Made by a program: the position numbers and the translations under genes
Part shown: positions 46,459 to 57,720 of the stretch, one piece after another
How the letters are laid out: each line of letters starts with the position of its first letter
How positions within the stretch are numbered: position 1 is the first letter of the stretch
The notes under the pieces: generated by a model
Databases searched by the model: none
Told to the model about the DNA's origin: nothing
The model's input: the letters and a program-made list of their open reading frames with translations, nothing else
From: Filosporella fistucella
Taxonomy: Eukaryota > Ascomycota > Leotiomycetes > Helotiales
NCBI GenBank assembly: GCA_030077755.1
Contig: JAQJZZ010000004.1
Span: forward strand, 2,170,001 to 2,234,000
Length of the DNA stretch: 64,000 nt
Direction: 5' to 3'

Positions 46459-48155
46459 ATGAGTTCAACAGATCAAGTTCACGAGAAGTCAACAAGTGAG
46501 GGCGATGGCCCTGCCAAAGAAAGCTCCGAAGGAGATGTAGAGTTATACATTGATCCTGTCAAGGAGAAGAAGATGATGAGAAAGTTTGATGTAAATCTGG
46601 ATAACGTCATGATTGAGCAATAGCTGACCTAGGATTTAGATTTATTGTATTGGAATGATGGGTGTATTTTATTTGATGGCGAATTTGGATCGGTAAGAAT
46701 AATATTCTCCCGTTATGCATTACTAATTTTTCAACAGAAGCAATATCGGAAATGCAAATATCGCTGGCATGCCAGCAGACATAGGCTTAACCGGGAACCA
46801 ATTTGGAACAGCAGTCACATTGCTCTATGCCACCTATGTCACGATTGAGACGCCTGTCGCCATTCTTCTCAAAATCATTGGTCCGCGATATCTACTTACT
46901 TTCATCGCATTTTCATGGGGATGCGTCACTCTTGGGATGGGTTTTATTGAGAATTGGTGGGGATTGTACACCTGCCGTCTTCTACTTGGATTCTTCGAAG
47001 CAGGATTGATTCCATGCATCGACGTTTACATCGGCTTGGTGTACAAGCGAGAAGAGCGTGGTCAAAGATCTGCTATCATTTTCGCCTTCAGCGCATTGGC
47101 AAGCGCATTTGGAGGTATTTTGGCTTATGGACTGACCCAGATCAAGGGTCCCGGAGACTTTCAAGGTTGGAGATGGCTTTTCATTGTCGAAGCCATCTTG
47201 ACACTTATTGTGGTGCCGATATTCTTCTTCATATTCCCGCAGGAGCCGAGAGAAGCTTGGTTTCTGAATGCCGAGGAGAAGCAGCTGATGATTGCACGAT
47301 ATGCTAACGACCCTCATTGGGGTATTGATGAGGAATTCAAATGGTCTTCTGTTCTTTCCATTTTCGCTGACCCGAAGTGGTATGCATTGTAAGTGAAGCC
47401 TGGCTATTATTGAAATTGTCTAATGGGATAGTGTCGTCTTTCAATTCTCGGTTGATATTTCACTGTATGGATTTACAACTTTTCTTCCAGCTATCATCAA
47501 GGGTATGGGATACACTTCAGTCAATGCAAATCTTCTCACTGTGCCAATCTATGTCTGGGGTCTATTGTGGTTTGGTTTCGTGGCATGGATGTCTGATCGT
47601 TCTAAGAGAGGTAATTGTTCTTCTGTGTCCTATGGCAAATGCTAATTGTTTTAGGTTACTGGATTGGCGGGCCTCTTATTTGCCTTGTCATAGGATATGC
47701 CATTCTTATTGGTGCAGATAATGTTGGTGCTCGATACTTTGCATGCTTCATTGTAGTTATGGGCATCTATCCTACCACGGGAATGTCTTTAATGTGGCTG
47801 AATGATAATGTCGCCCAGCATTTCAAGAGAGCGACAATGATTGGAGCGACTCTCACCTGCGCGAATACTGCTGGAGTTGCTGTTGGGCAAGTTTTTACAG
47901 CTGATAGTGGACCGAGATATATCAAAGGGCTTTCCATTTCCCTTGGACTGGCTGTGTTGGCTGGGTTGATGGTAAGTTATACTAAGAACTTGTTGGATGT
48001 GTCTGACTTTTTAGGTTATATCTCTAGTCGTTGGGATGAACATTGCCAACTCCCGTCGTGAAAAGCGAATCCAAACTGCTCTGGCGGCTGGTGCGCCACT
48101 GAAAAATGAGCCTGAGAAAGGAGACATGAATGTTTACTTCAGGTACACGACGTAA
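46459..48155 (+). CDS. MFS transporter, anion:cation symporter (Dal5/Tna1-like)
   Basis: Six exons: 46459-46590, 46640-46692, 46738-47388, 47432-47610, 47655-47971, 48015-48155; 490 aa. The 53-base second exon encodes IYCIGMMGVFYLMANLD and restores the family motif NLDRSNIGNANIAGM in TM1. About twelve membrane helices follow, with TPVAILLKIIGPRYLL, the loop-2/3 RRLLGFFEAGLIPC-type segment and the EPREAWFLNAEEKQLM central loop typical of the allantoate/nicotinate permease group. These carriers import small carboxylates and amides with protons. Being next to the hydantoinase/oxoprolinase gene, it probably imports that enzyme's substrate. Confidence 0.9.
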
Positions 48156-48426
48156 GCGGAGGAAGGAGGGAAAATGCAAGCTCGATCATCCCATGAGATG
48201 CACGTGATTCATCTTTTCTAAAGCGTATCTACAACCAATGGCTGGCAGAATCTTCAATAACTTACAACCTATGATCTAACTAATACACTATATTAGACTT
48301 AAATGTATCAGAATGAGAGCTTGAGATATGTCTCAGAGAATTGGCTTTTATGAGGTGAAACATTAAATTTGGCCCTAGAAGCTTTAAGTAGATTTCTCTA
48401 AATGAATTAAACATAAAGACTCTCTT

Positions 48427-49461
48427 CTATTCTTTGATAATGTTTACATGAGTCAATGGCTTTCCCTTTTCAAAATAGGCCTCAACATTGTCCCAGCATA
48501 CCTTCTCAAACCCCTCCCAGCTGGTTCTCGAACATACTCCAATATGAGGCAGAACTGTTGCCATGTAGTCATCTTTCCATGCACGATTGATGCCAGGTTC
48601 ATTCTCATGCACATCCAGCCCAACGCCGATCACTTTTCTCTCTTTAATAGCTTCCAGTAGCGCAGATTCGTCGATGAGTTGTCCTCGTGCTATATTTACA
48701 ATTCTAATGCCCTCTTTTGCCAATGAAAACTCCCTTGCCGACAGCATGTGATGTGTAGAAGTTGTGTACGGGCATGCTAGTACGACGCAATCGGAGACCT
48801 TTAGAAGCGCTTCCAAAGAGTGACAATATGACACTTCCGAACCTATCTCTTCTTCTCTTTGAATGTTCCTCTTCCGATTGAAGTAACAGATCTTCATACC
48901 CAAACCAAGTGAGGCTTTCTTTGCAATCCTGGCACCGATATCTCCCATTCCAACAATTCCTAGTACAGTTCCTGATGGATCGACAGCTTTCATTCCTAAG
49001 CTTCGACTTGCAGCCCAGTTATCTCTCGCACAATGTTCGGCGAATGTGAAATATCGAAATGCGCTTAGAATCAGGAAAAGCGCTGTGTTTGCCACTGCTT
49101 CTGTGCATGTATCTGGAGTGTTGCAATACCAAATTCTCATTTTTGTCAAGGTGTCGATATCGGCAGCATCGTAGCCATGACCAGAGCATACGATGAGTTT
49201 CAATGATGGTGGGTAGTATTTTATACATTCGGTTGTGAAGAGGCGATGAGTGCTAAAGGGTTCGGCTTTCAACCAACCGGTTCGAACGATTGCATTGATG
49301 TTGGAGTAGATTCCACCGGGTTGCATTTTTTCACAGAAATCGGAGACATTGTCACAATTGTAAAGTAGGATGTTGTACTTCTGTTGGATTCGGGTGAATT
49401 GCTCATGAACGACACGCGTATCGGAGGTGACGAGGAGTATCGTCGGTTTCGTTTGGGTCAT
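48427..49461 (-). CDS. D-isomer-specific 2-hydroxyacid dehydrogenase
   Basis: Single exon, 344 aa from the ATG at 49461 (MTQTKPTILLVTSD); an in-frame ATG at 49485 would add eight residues. NAD(P)-binding Rossmann motif VGMGDIGARIAKKA, catalytic Arg in NIARGQLIDE, Glu in GLDVHENEPG and catalytic His in VLPHIGVCS are all present, as is the substrate-side SGHGYDAADID loop. It interconverts 2-keto acids and D-2-hydroxyacids. In this cluster a natural role would be reduction of keto acids produced by the D-amino-acid oxidase/RidA pair. It converges on the MFS gene with a gap of 271 bases. Confidence 0.9.
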   Translation of the reverse strand: MTQTKPTILLVTSDTRVVHEQFTRIQQKYNILLYNCDNVSDFCEKMQPGGIYSNINAIVRTGWLKAEPFSTHRLFTTECIKYYPPSLKLIVCSGHGYDAADIDTLTKMRIWYCNTPDTCTEAVANTALFLILSAFRYFTFAEHCARDNWAASRSLGMKAVDPSGTVLGIVGMGDIGARIAKKASLGLGMKICYFNRKRNIQREEEIGSEVSYCHSLEALLKVSDCVVLACPYTTSTHHMLSAREFSLAKEGIRIVNIARGQLIDESALLEAIKERKVIGVGLDVHENEPGINRAWKDDYMATVLPHIGVCSRTSWEGFEKVCWDNVEAYFEKGKPLTHVNIIKE

Positions 49462-49672
49462 TTTGATACAAAATCTGAGGTGCATAAAGCTTTTACCTCG
49501 ATCGTGGGTATATATGTCTTCGGGAGTGGGGGTGATCCACTATCGGTTGAAGTGAAAGATCCCGACACCTTTTGAAATCCCTCCTCGATCTTGTACTATA
49601 TCATCCTACATATGCTTGGAATGTCCAGATAAAATGACAGTCTTTCAAACCAAAAACTTCTCAAACTTGACG

Positions 49673-50050
49673 TCAAGTCTCTTCAATCTCCTCTATCAAT
49701 CTTTTTAGCTCTTTCGAAGTCGAAATCTCCTCGGTGGTAAGCTTGGCAGCCTTCTAGTCATCTAACCGTTGCGAATATGCAAGTCCAGCTAGCTTATAAC
49801 CTTCGACACTTTATCCTTAGTCTTCTATAACAACTAGATATCCTCAATGTACCTGGAAGTATCCAAAATATACTTGATTCTAGTCCAACGGATCGTAATC
49901 TATATCGTGAAGTATATTCTCGGTCCTGTCGTCGAGATCATCATCCTAGTCCCCTTTTAATATAAAGAACTTTAGAGCTCGCAATTTCTTACCATATCCC
50001 AATGACGTTTAATGAGGAACTGCATAGCGCCTTAGGTGTCCACACCTGAC
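49673..50050 (-). pseudogene. RIP-like decayed coding relic, family unknown
   Basis: One minus-strand frame reads as ordinary protein for about 115 codons (blocks such as LRALKFFILKGD, NILHDIDYDPLD, GYKLAGLAYSQRLDD and KAAKLTTEEISTSKELK) before a terminal TGA at 49675-49673. It is broken by seven internal stops. Each is one C-to-T step from CAA, CAG or CGA, the pattern left by repeat-induced point mutation. I do not recognise the family. The relic lies in AT-rich sequence upstream of the hydroxyacid dehydrogenase gene and extends an unknown distance beyond 50050. Confidence 0.55.
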
Positions 50051-50448
50051 TTTAAGATTTTTCTGCGTCTTTAATAATAGGTATAACCGCAACACTAAGG
50101 GATAATCTAAATCTATTGAACAGGTGCCAGGAGGTGCTAAGCGCAAAACCATAGGCACGAGAGAACTTGAAAGACTCTCTAAAAGGGATAAGGAGCGTTA
50201 TTGAGCCTTTATTCATATACAACAGCTCAAGACAAGCAAAGAGACAGCTGAAACGACGTTTATAAAAATCATACACACGAACAATCATCAAATGAATGCC
50301 GTCGATCGAGCTTTCAAAGAAATATTACATAGTGATATATGATAAGAATACAAAACCAATGTATATCCTCGCAGAGTCTGACGCGTAAAGAAGCCAGGAC
50401 ATAGCCTTGCCGGTGTATGTCAGAATTACTTAGGCCCTGTAAAGCCTA

Positions 50449-53400
50449 TTACATCGAAAAGATCAAGCCAAGTAAGCTTACACAAAGCCCGATCTCACGG
50501 CCCATCTTTCTTGCAGTATCTGCACCAGAAGCAACGACAGAGGTGGGAGCAGTCTTCGCGGTACCCGCTGCACTCGTACCTGAAGCTCCACCACCACTGC
50601 CTGCAGCGCCACTACCTCCAGCGGTGGCCTTCTTCGACGATTCTCCTCCACTCGCGGACGTTGTCACAGGTACAGCAACAACTGTCTCACTCACAGATAA
50701 CACTCTTGTGGTAACTGCTCCTAGTCCCTTACAGTTATCTGCCATATTAGGGCATTCGCTCACGACGTACGAAGTGGTTTTGTACGCAGTGCTGGTAGAC
50801 AGGCTTACGGGGCAGACAGTCGTGCCAACGGTCACAATCTCAGTGGTAATGCGCGAGGGGCAGTCTTTGATTTCTGGCGCGCAAGAAGCGATGTTGTAAG
50901 TTTTGGTTTCACAGATTGTGCTTGTGGAGAGGAGATATGCTGGGGCGCTCGTGTAGTATGCCGGGGCAGTCGGGTAGTGGAATGGGCCTGCTGTAGAGTA
51001 GACATTAATTGGGCCGGCGCTGGTCTTTACCGCGGTACTATTGCCCCATTTGCTAGTCGAGGAGCTGATGTTCTTAGGGGAAGTGATATTGAACGGCGCT
51101 GTAACGTTATTTGATAGATCCAGCATCTGACCTGTAGACAGTGGGAACGGAGTTGTAGTGAAAAAAGGAATAATAGGTGTTTCGAGAACACGCTGATAAG
51201 CAAGCCCTTTGTCATCAACTCCAGTAACGTAGACGAAAAAGCTTTCAGTTGGAACTGTGAGAATGCCGAAGAAATCGTTGGTTGAAGGGTAGCCTGGTTC
51301 GCCTGAGCCGGCGGTCATAGCTGCGGTCGACAGGAGAGCGAATGATGGCGCACGGAAGGAGAAAGTTGCAGTCTGGAACTCTCCAGCTATTTGTGCTATC
51401 GCTCCTATTGGCTGATTATATGGCGGTGGTCCATCCAAAGGAAACCATCCAGTATGTCCAGGACGACCATCAATACTGGCAAAATCAAATGAACTGAGCT
51501 GGATGGACGAGACGCCGTTGACGTTAAGTGTATAAGAGCCGGTCCCAGAAACGACGAGGGAGTAAAGACCATGTGATGGTACAGAGACCGTGATGGACAC
51601 GCTTGTGCTGAAGATGTTCCAAGAGATACCCGGAGAAGAAGCAGTCAAAGGAGTACTATCTGGTTGAGTGACAGAGATCGTGAATCCCGTCCCCAGCAGA
51701 GAGATGATAATTCCAGTAGCGTAGGAATCGATTGGGATACTGAAAGTATCAAATCCACCTGCCAGAGAGCCCTGGGCGCGAAGAATGCTGACTGGGTTTG
51801 CTGTGATGAGGTTTTTAATAACACTCGAGATTTTCGTAACGTCAGACCGCGGCCCCGTGTGGTAGAGACCGCCGGTCACAGCACATATTTCACCATAGAC
51901 TAGATTAGATTGAGAATCCACACGTTTTTCAACCGCAAACCCTGATACACCGTCATCGCAGTTGGAATCATATTTGTAGATGTCTATCTGGATATGACGT
52001 TTCGCGGCATCAGAAAATAGAGCCCCGCTCGCTCCAAAATCTTTGGGAGCAGCATCGGTGAACATAAGAAGTTTTGATCCTTCGTCCCTAATCAACGCAC
52101 ATTAGCATCAGGCGCTCGGAAATGAGAGGATTTGTTCTCTCTGGAAATAAGAACATTGATGTGTAGTTCGAATTCGCAGGTTCTTGACAAAACTTACATA
52201 ACATCGATGGCACTTTGCATTCCAGCAATCGAGAGCTCGGGACAGTCGTCACCACCGTCTGCGAAGAGGCTGTTGATAGCCGACTGGAAGATTGCAAAAT
52301 CACTTGTGACGGTGAGCGGACCAACTAAAGGATCATTGAACGGGGACACCACATAGAGACCAGGTTCATCATCGGTGCCTATGAGAGAAGATGCGATACT
52401 AATAGCTTCAGAGCGAACGCTGTTTATGATACTTCCCATGCTGCCTGTCGTATCTATGGCAAAGGCAATACTTGGCACTCCGAAAAGCAAACGAAGAGCC
52501 CTGTCAGATGCCAATGCCTCTTTGATATCATCAAAGAACTGCTCCGTTGCGGCAGTTGCTACATCTGCTGCATCCGTGTGCAAGCTCGCATGGGGAGACC
52601 AAATACAGTTGTTACTGTCCTTGTTGATGCCAGGCTTCGTGCCACGAAGGATACCAATGATTGCGCCACGGGGGTCATCTGTTGGTCCACCTATTCTATC
52701 ATTAGATGTACTTAACATAGTTGTAGGACAGTTTCATCACAATCACATACCATGATGGCACTTGTATGGTGGAATGAGAGAGCCCTTTGGAGACGGAACA
52801 TCCTCTCCAAAATAATAACCACTTGTCAATTTCTCGTATCCATCGGTGTTGGCTTTGCAGTCAAAGCCGCCACAAGGAAACGGAACACTATAATCCCAAT
52901 CAAAAGGTGGCTCAAAATCCACGCATGCATCGCAAGTGTGATCCTCAAACGTAGCATACGACATGTCTCCATTGCGAATGAGCTCAGCATTTGGCTCTCT
53001 ATGTTTCATCTCTATCCAATTGCTGTGGGCGTAAAAGTCCTGAATCGTGTGTAGCGCAGCGCCGATATTCTCTCGCGCCAGAGAGACCTGGGGGTGGTCG
53101 GCGAGTAGTGCTTGGACAGCTTCGTCCTTCAACTTCGTTATACGGATTTGTGCATCTCCGAAGCTCTCACCATCGCAGTGCCAATGCGCCGCGACTTGGT
53201 TCTTGTCGACCTTCGCATTTGCTTTGGTGATCTCGTCCCGAGCCTTTCTCATGTGCTTGGTGACCTTTGTGAGACTTGGAAAATAGGCCTTTGCACGCGA
53301 CTCGAAGGCAGTCTCAGTCATTTTTATATGAGATGTTCCATCACTTCCGAATACAACTTCTCTAAAAGTAGTGGGGAAAAAACCTCTGAATGTCAGTTAG

Positions 53401-53542
53401 AAATAAAATCAAGAATGAAGCGGGGACAAATCTCAATAGAGGAGTGGCAAGGTTAGGGTAGAGATTCTACATACTGAACCGGTATCGACAGTAAAGACAG
53501 TGATAATATCAGAAATAAGCCAAAAGAGTGGTATCGCAACAT
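50449..53542 (-). CDS. GPI-anchored Het-C-like / von Willebrand A domain protein
   Basis: Exons on the minus strand 53542-53475, 53385-52751, 52690-52198 and 52087-50449; 944 aa. The first exon gives a signal peptide (MLRYHSFGLFLILSLSLLSIPVQ); without it the protein would lack a secretion signal. Residues about 25-230 carry the Het-C/VWA7-type helical domain with GAALHTIQDFYAHSNWIE. A VWA domain follows with a MIDAS-like AIDTTGSMGS and TDAAPKDFG (about 290-480), then beta-sandwich repeats, a Ser/Thr- and Gly-rich stalk and a hydrophobic C-terminus fitting a GPI anchor. Het-C proteins take part in heterokaryon incompatibility in Neurospora; the HTIQDFY-HSNW motif resembles zinc-phospholipase C/P1-nuclease metal sites. 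A cell-surface adhesion or recognition role is inferred. Confidence 0.85.
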
Positions 53543-54799
53543 ATTGAACGAGTGTAAGTGCTTCTCCCTTGTCTTCTCAACTACTCATGACAAGCAGACT
53601 CAGTCGTCTGGGATGATATCTGAGTTTCCAAATATGCCAGGGCATCGCAGGTGTATATGCATATGCCAAGTGACTAAATAATACTTCATTTCCACTGAAT
53701 ACCGGCTCCCTTGCCCAGAAAGAAAATATTTGATGGTTTTAAGCTCTAGGAATCCTGTGACAACTCGCCCCCTTATTGACTGGGAATAAGAAATTCTGAG
53801 CGTATTAATTCAGCCCGAGACCTCCGGCGACTAACTAAGAAACTGACAAAAGTTATTCACGCTCCTAAAAGGGTCAACGAAAAGGAGTACCAAGGAATAC
53901 GCAATAAGAAAAGAAATGCTAGTCTTGCGTATAGGCTACTGGTAATCCGAACTGTGGGTAGACAATAGATGGGTGCGGGGTTGAAACATTGTGTAACACA
54001 GCCGCTTTTTCAACTCAACATCACACCAGTGGCAGTGCTACATGATTCACCCTCGGCAGTCGACTAAGGGTGAAAGAATGCGATGGGCCAAGTTTCACAA
54101 ATCTCGTTCTGACCACATAAGACTCCGTTATTGGGTTGGATTACTCTGAGTCAAGTCTGGTCAAAACAGGTATGCATATGCATCAATACCCAGTCAATGT
54201 GCTCCATTGCATGAAGTATGATATCTAGATGCGGACAGAACCTAAGTAATTTGCGGTGGAGTGTGCATACCTTCTGATCACCAGAGCTTGTCGACTTCAG
54301 TCAGATGTAGAGAATATTGATACTTCGTTCTGGAAATTGGTGCCAAAACTCTGTGAAGAAAGGGACCGGAAGAGGATCAGCCTGAAGACAGTTTCATTTG
54401 ACCGTTGGCTGATCGTTCGCTATTCATGAAACAATGCCCGCCTGCAATACCGCGGATACCTAGGCATAATTCATTTTGGACAATCTCGAGTTCTTATTAG
54501 GGTAAGACTACACTAAATGTGCAAGATAGTGAGTATAATAAGACGTCGGAAAATTTGCTTTTAGAAAGTAATTAGAATATAGCTTAATTATCTACTTAAT
54601 AGTATTTCTGCTCATTTAGTCTATTAAATGGGTGTTTTGATATGAGACTAAGTCAATAGCAATATGGGCCGTGTTCCAAATTCATTTGCTAATCAAGTCA
54701 AAAAAAATGGGCTATAGGGTTACGTCTTTTTTATTATAATTCTGATTCTTAAATCACTTTAATAATAGCTATATAGTTAGGACAATTATTATTACCACT
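53543..54799. other. Gene-free, increasingly AT-rich stretch
   Basis: Upstream of the Het-C-like gene. No coding frame is supported. From about 54480 to 54790 the sequence is AT-rich and low in complexity, which leads into the decayed coding relic. Confidence 0.4.
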
Positions 54800-55614
54800 G
54801 CCCGAAGCCGAATCAAATAACGCTATCCAGAAGCTCTTAACTCCAAATATCAAGGAAGAGGATGAGGTGAAGAGAGAACTTCCCGCTGTCTAAGTTGATG
54901 CAGAGGAAGAACGTCAATCTACAAGACACTCGTCGATTGTCTTGGAAGATCCTAATTTTGAAGAGTAGCCATTGCAAAGAATATAGGACGGAGAGGAATT
55001 GAAGGGAATTGCCAATTATTTCCAGTAAAATACCCCTCTTCAGTTTGGTGAAACTCCTGGTTGAGCCAACAGGAAGGGCAGACTCGACAATGCCAGAAAA
55101 CTCTATAAAGAAGTCAGCATCTATATAAGCAGAAGTTTTTACAGAGCCAAAAACGTCGTTAGAGGCAGGAACTCCCGTGGAACTGATGCTAGGTGTCACT
55201 TCTGTGGTGGCATCACGTTCAAGTTTCAGTAGCGATTCTCTCACTGAAACTTCGCAAGACCCTCATAGTTCAGATCCTGCAACGGCTCTTACACAACCAT
55301 CCAGACAAGAATCAAAAGCAGGTCATTATATTCAGCCATCTGTCGTGCAAGAAATTCTAACAGGAGAAACGGCATATGATCATTCAGTCGCTCATTCAGG
55401 TCCTTTCTGGAAGATTGGACTTCAGAGAGTCGACGAACATGATGTGGAGAATAACCCTGGTCAGAAATCAAGCGAGAGGAAGCTATTCACGACCAGAAAG
55501 CTTTCCATTGGTAAGGGTGGTAGACATGATAAGTTTGCGAGGGAGGTATTTCATGAGACACATAAATATCGTCTGGATAAAGCATGGAATGAAGGCAAAA
55601 TAGCTAACAAGTAG
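54800..55614 (+). pseudogene. Decayed coding region with intact 3' part
   Basis: From about 54800 a + frame reads plausibly (EAESNNAIQKLLTPNIKEED, then VDAEEERQSTRHSSIVLEDP) but contains TAA, TAG, TAG and TAA stops, each one C-to-T step from CAA or CAG. After a frame change the sequence is open to a stop at 55614 and is rich in Ser and charged residues (for example FREVF-like KFAREVFHETHKYRLDKAWN at the end). The first ATG in the open part is at 55186. I recognise no domain. It may be a mutated gene with its 3' end still open, or a short lineage-specific gene downstream of chance sequence. Confidence 0.4.
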
Positions 55615-55936
55615 CTATTGTAAGGTGGGATGGAAAGGCAGCTTAATAAATACAATTTATCCTTATATTATGAACTGATAATGCCAATCGTTGAGTATCC
55701 TGTGACCAGTAATTCTTAGCCTTGCCATTTCCAACGCAAAAATCAAACATTGAAATTTACCTGCCGTCGATTTGTGTCGAAGTCAACAACATCACAATTA
55801 TCACATTCTTCCTATTATCACAATGCATTGACATTTTTCTTACTTTGAATTTTTGGGCTCTATTGAGATATTAACCTCGCACGTACGCCTATCTAAGGAA
55901 CTGAGGAATCGGGCTCGAATCCAGTTGCAAACGAAA

Positions 55937-56203
55937 ATGACCATGAAATATCCACACGCCATTTTCACTAAACCTAAGCCACTCGCAACATTGAGAACTG
56001 TTCTAGGAGAGCTATGGAGTTTGGAATGGCCCTTACACTATAGACCTCCAGATAGGCTCTTCAACGAGGAAGATGCCAAATCAATCTTGCATCCGAATCT
56101 TATTGTGAATATTTCCAACTCCATCTTCACCAGAATCAGCTACGCGTTTTCGAATGAAAAGGATGCTAAAGATATTGTGACCTTATTAACATGTCTACCA
56201 TGA
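55937..56203 (+). pseudogene. Short gene fragment related to window-end sequence
   Basis: A frame open from about 55853 with its first ATG at 55937 encodes about 88 aa ending in TRISYAFSNEKDAKDIVTLL. No domain is recognised. The segment 56131-56176 closely resembles 63924-63970 at the window end, in DNA and in frame (TRISYAFSNEKDA versus TRVSFAFSNETDA). It is therefore a copy or fragment of a repeated gene or element rather than a unique small gene; intactness cannot be judged. Confidence 0.35.
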
Positions 56204-57720
56204 GCGGACAGTGTTAGTTAGCTGGCCTCAAAAGCGAAAGATGCCAAAGGTATCGGGACTGTGCGGGTTATAGTTGTGTGATATTGTAAACAGAACCACA
56301 AATAATACAATAATAAAAGGAGGGTAAGCAACTGGTGGTCTTTAATAATTATGGCATTATTATCTAAGTCTCTAAGTATAAAAGGTCGAGCCCTGGAATA
56401 ATATGAACAAACACTAGAAAATAGCCGAGCACGTGCCACACGTGACTAGCATAATAAACACTGATTTCAGAGCCCTTTTACAATATGATGGCAATTAAAG
56501 CAATGTCAAGTAATAGCTCGTGAAAAAATATGCCTATCAAGGTTTCCAACCTCGTATTGGGTATAAATAGGTGCCGAATTATGTAAGCTAAGCATTGTAT
56601 AGAACATGAGACGTCATTTAGAAGTAATTGTATAGTCTAAAAAGATATTTACGTCCTAATAAAGCATAAAAACGGATGCTAGGAAAAATCGAGGGAAAAA
56701 ATCAAGGTGAAACATGAGACACGAGAATGCGAGCATTCCACAAAGAGGAACACGGCTAGTGATTTACAGGAAAGATATCTCTTGTTCCAAATAGCCTAGA
56801 GGGATGAAGAAGTTGAAATACTCCTCGGGAACGGGGGATTGGAAAGGCCACTGCTCCGACCTACAATGCTATAATAGTTTTCCTACACGAACAGGATGTA
56901 ACTTGATGCGAAGGCATCGTACAAGTCTCCCACCAAACCTTGAGGTACTGCCAGTTCTAAGATACTCAACGCAGAGGTTCGATATCGGGTATCAAGCGTA
57001 CTGGTGGTGGAACGATTCCGCATGGCTTGTGATGCAAGACATCCCTTCTGTGACTCTTTGATTAGACACGCTAACCGTTATTGCTCATTATGAAGTGAAA
57101 GTTGCTTATTTCTGGGTTGTGGTCGGAATTGTTGGGCATAATTATGCGGCGGATGTCATGACAGGGCAGCAGAATGATTCGGGTTTCGAATGATCACGGT
57201 ATGTCCTCGACATCATGGAGGAGATTGCTTAAAAGCTAAACGAAACATTAGTGACTGTCTAAGATATCATAGAAGGAGGCGTGGAAATGGAGAGAGTATC
57301 AGACTCACAACACTCGAGGCAGTGCATGCCATACCTCCCAGGTGGCGTAAAGATCGATCGTATATTAGATACACGGCGCGATGGAGATTGTCAATTGCAT
57401 TCGAGTTCGTCCCCGCGGCGAAAGTTGCTTGAAAAGGTTGTGGTGACATTGTCGACAACATGGGGACGCGACGCAATGCTTTTGGCATCCCAAGCGCGAC
57501 TGCCAGCTTCTCGGGTTTTCAATCATCACAAGATGCATTTTCTTGACAGAACAATTACCAGAAACGGTTGCAGAGCAGCATCCTACGCGCAAGTACTTTA
57601 CACATGTAGACACATGTGCGATTATATGATCAAAATGTGACGATCTCCGATGATGGTGTTACAGCCAGAACGTGTTCCTGTCGGGCCGGAAAGATCCAGC
57701 CATGCCGCCAGTCGACTTTC
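56204..57720. other. Gene-free stretch
   Basis: No supported gene. AT-rich to about 56700. The frames at 56804-57061 and 57190-57640 have no domain, and their codon pattern is not convincing. It ends at the 3' end of the HeLo-pseudokinase gene. Confidence 0.4.

Noticed and set aside
54837..55244. 135-codon minus-strand frame
   Set aside because: Antisense to the better-supported decayed + frame; hydrophobic runs look like complement of acidic codons.
57281..57640. 119-codon + frame downstream of the pseudokinase gene
   Set aside because: No recognisable domain, overlaps other frames of equal quality and lacks splice context.
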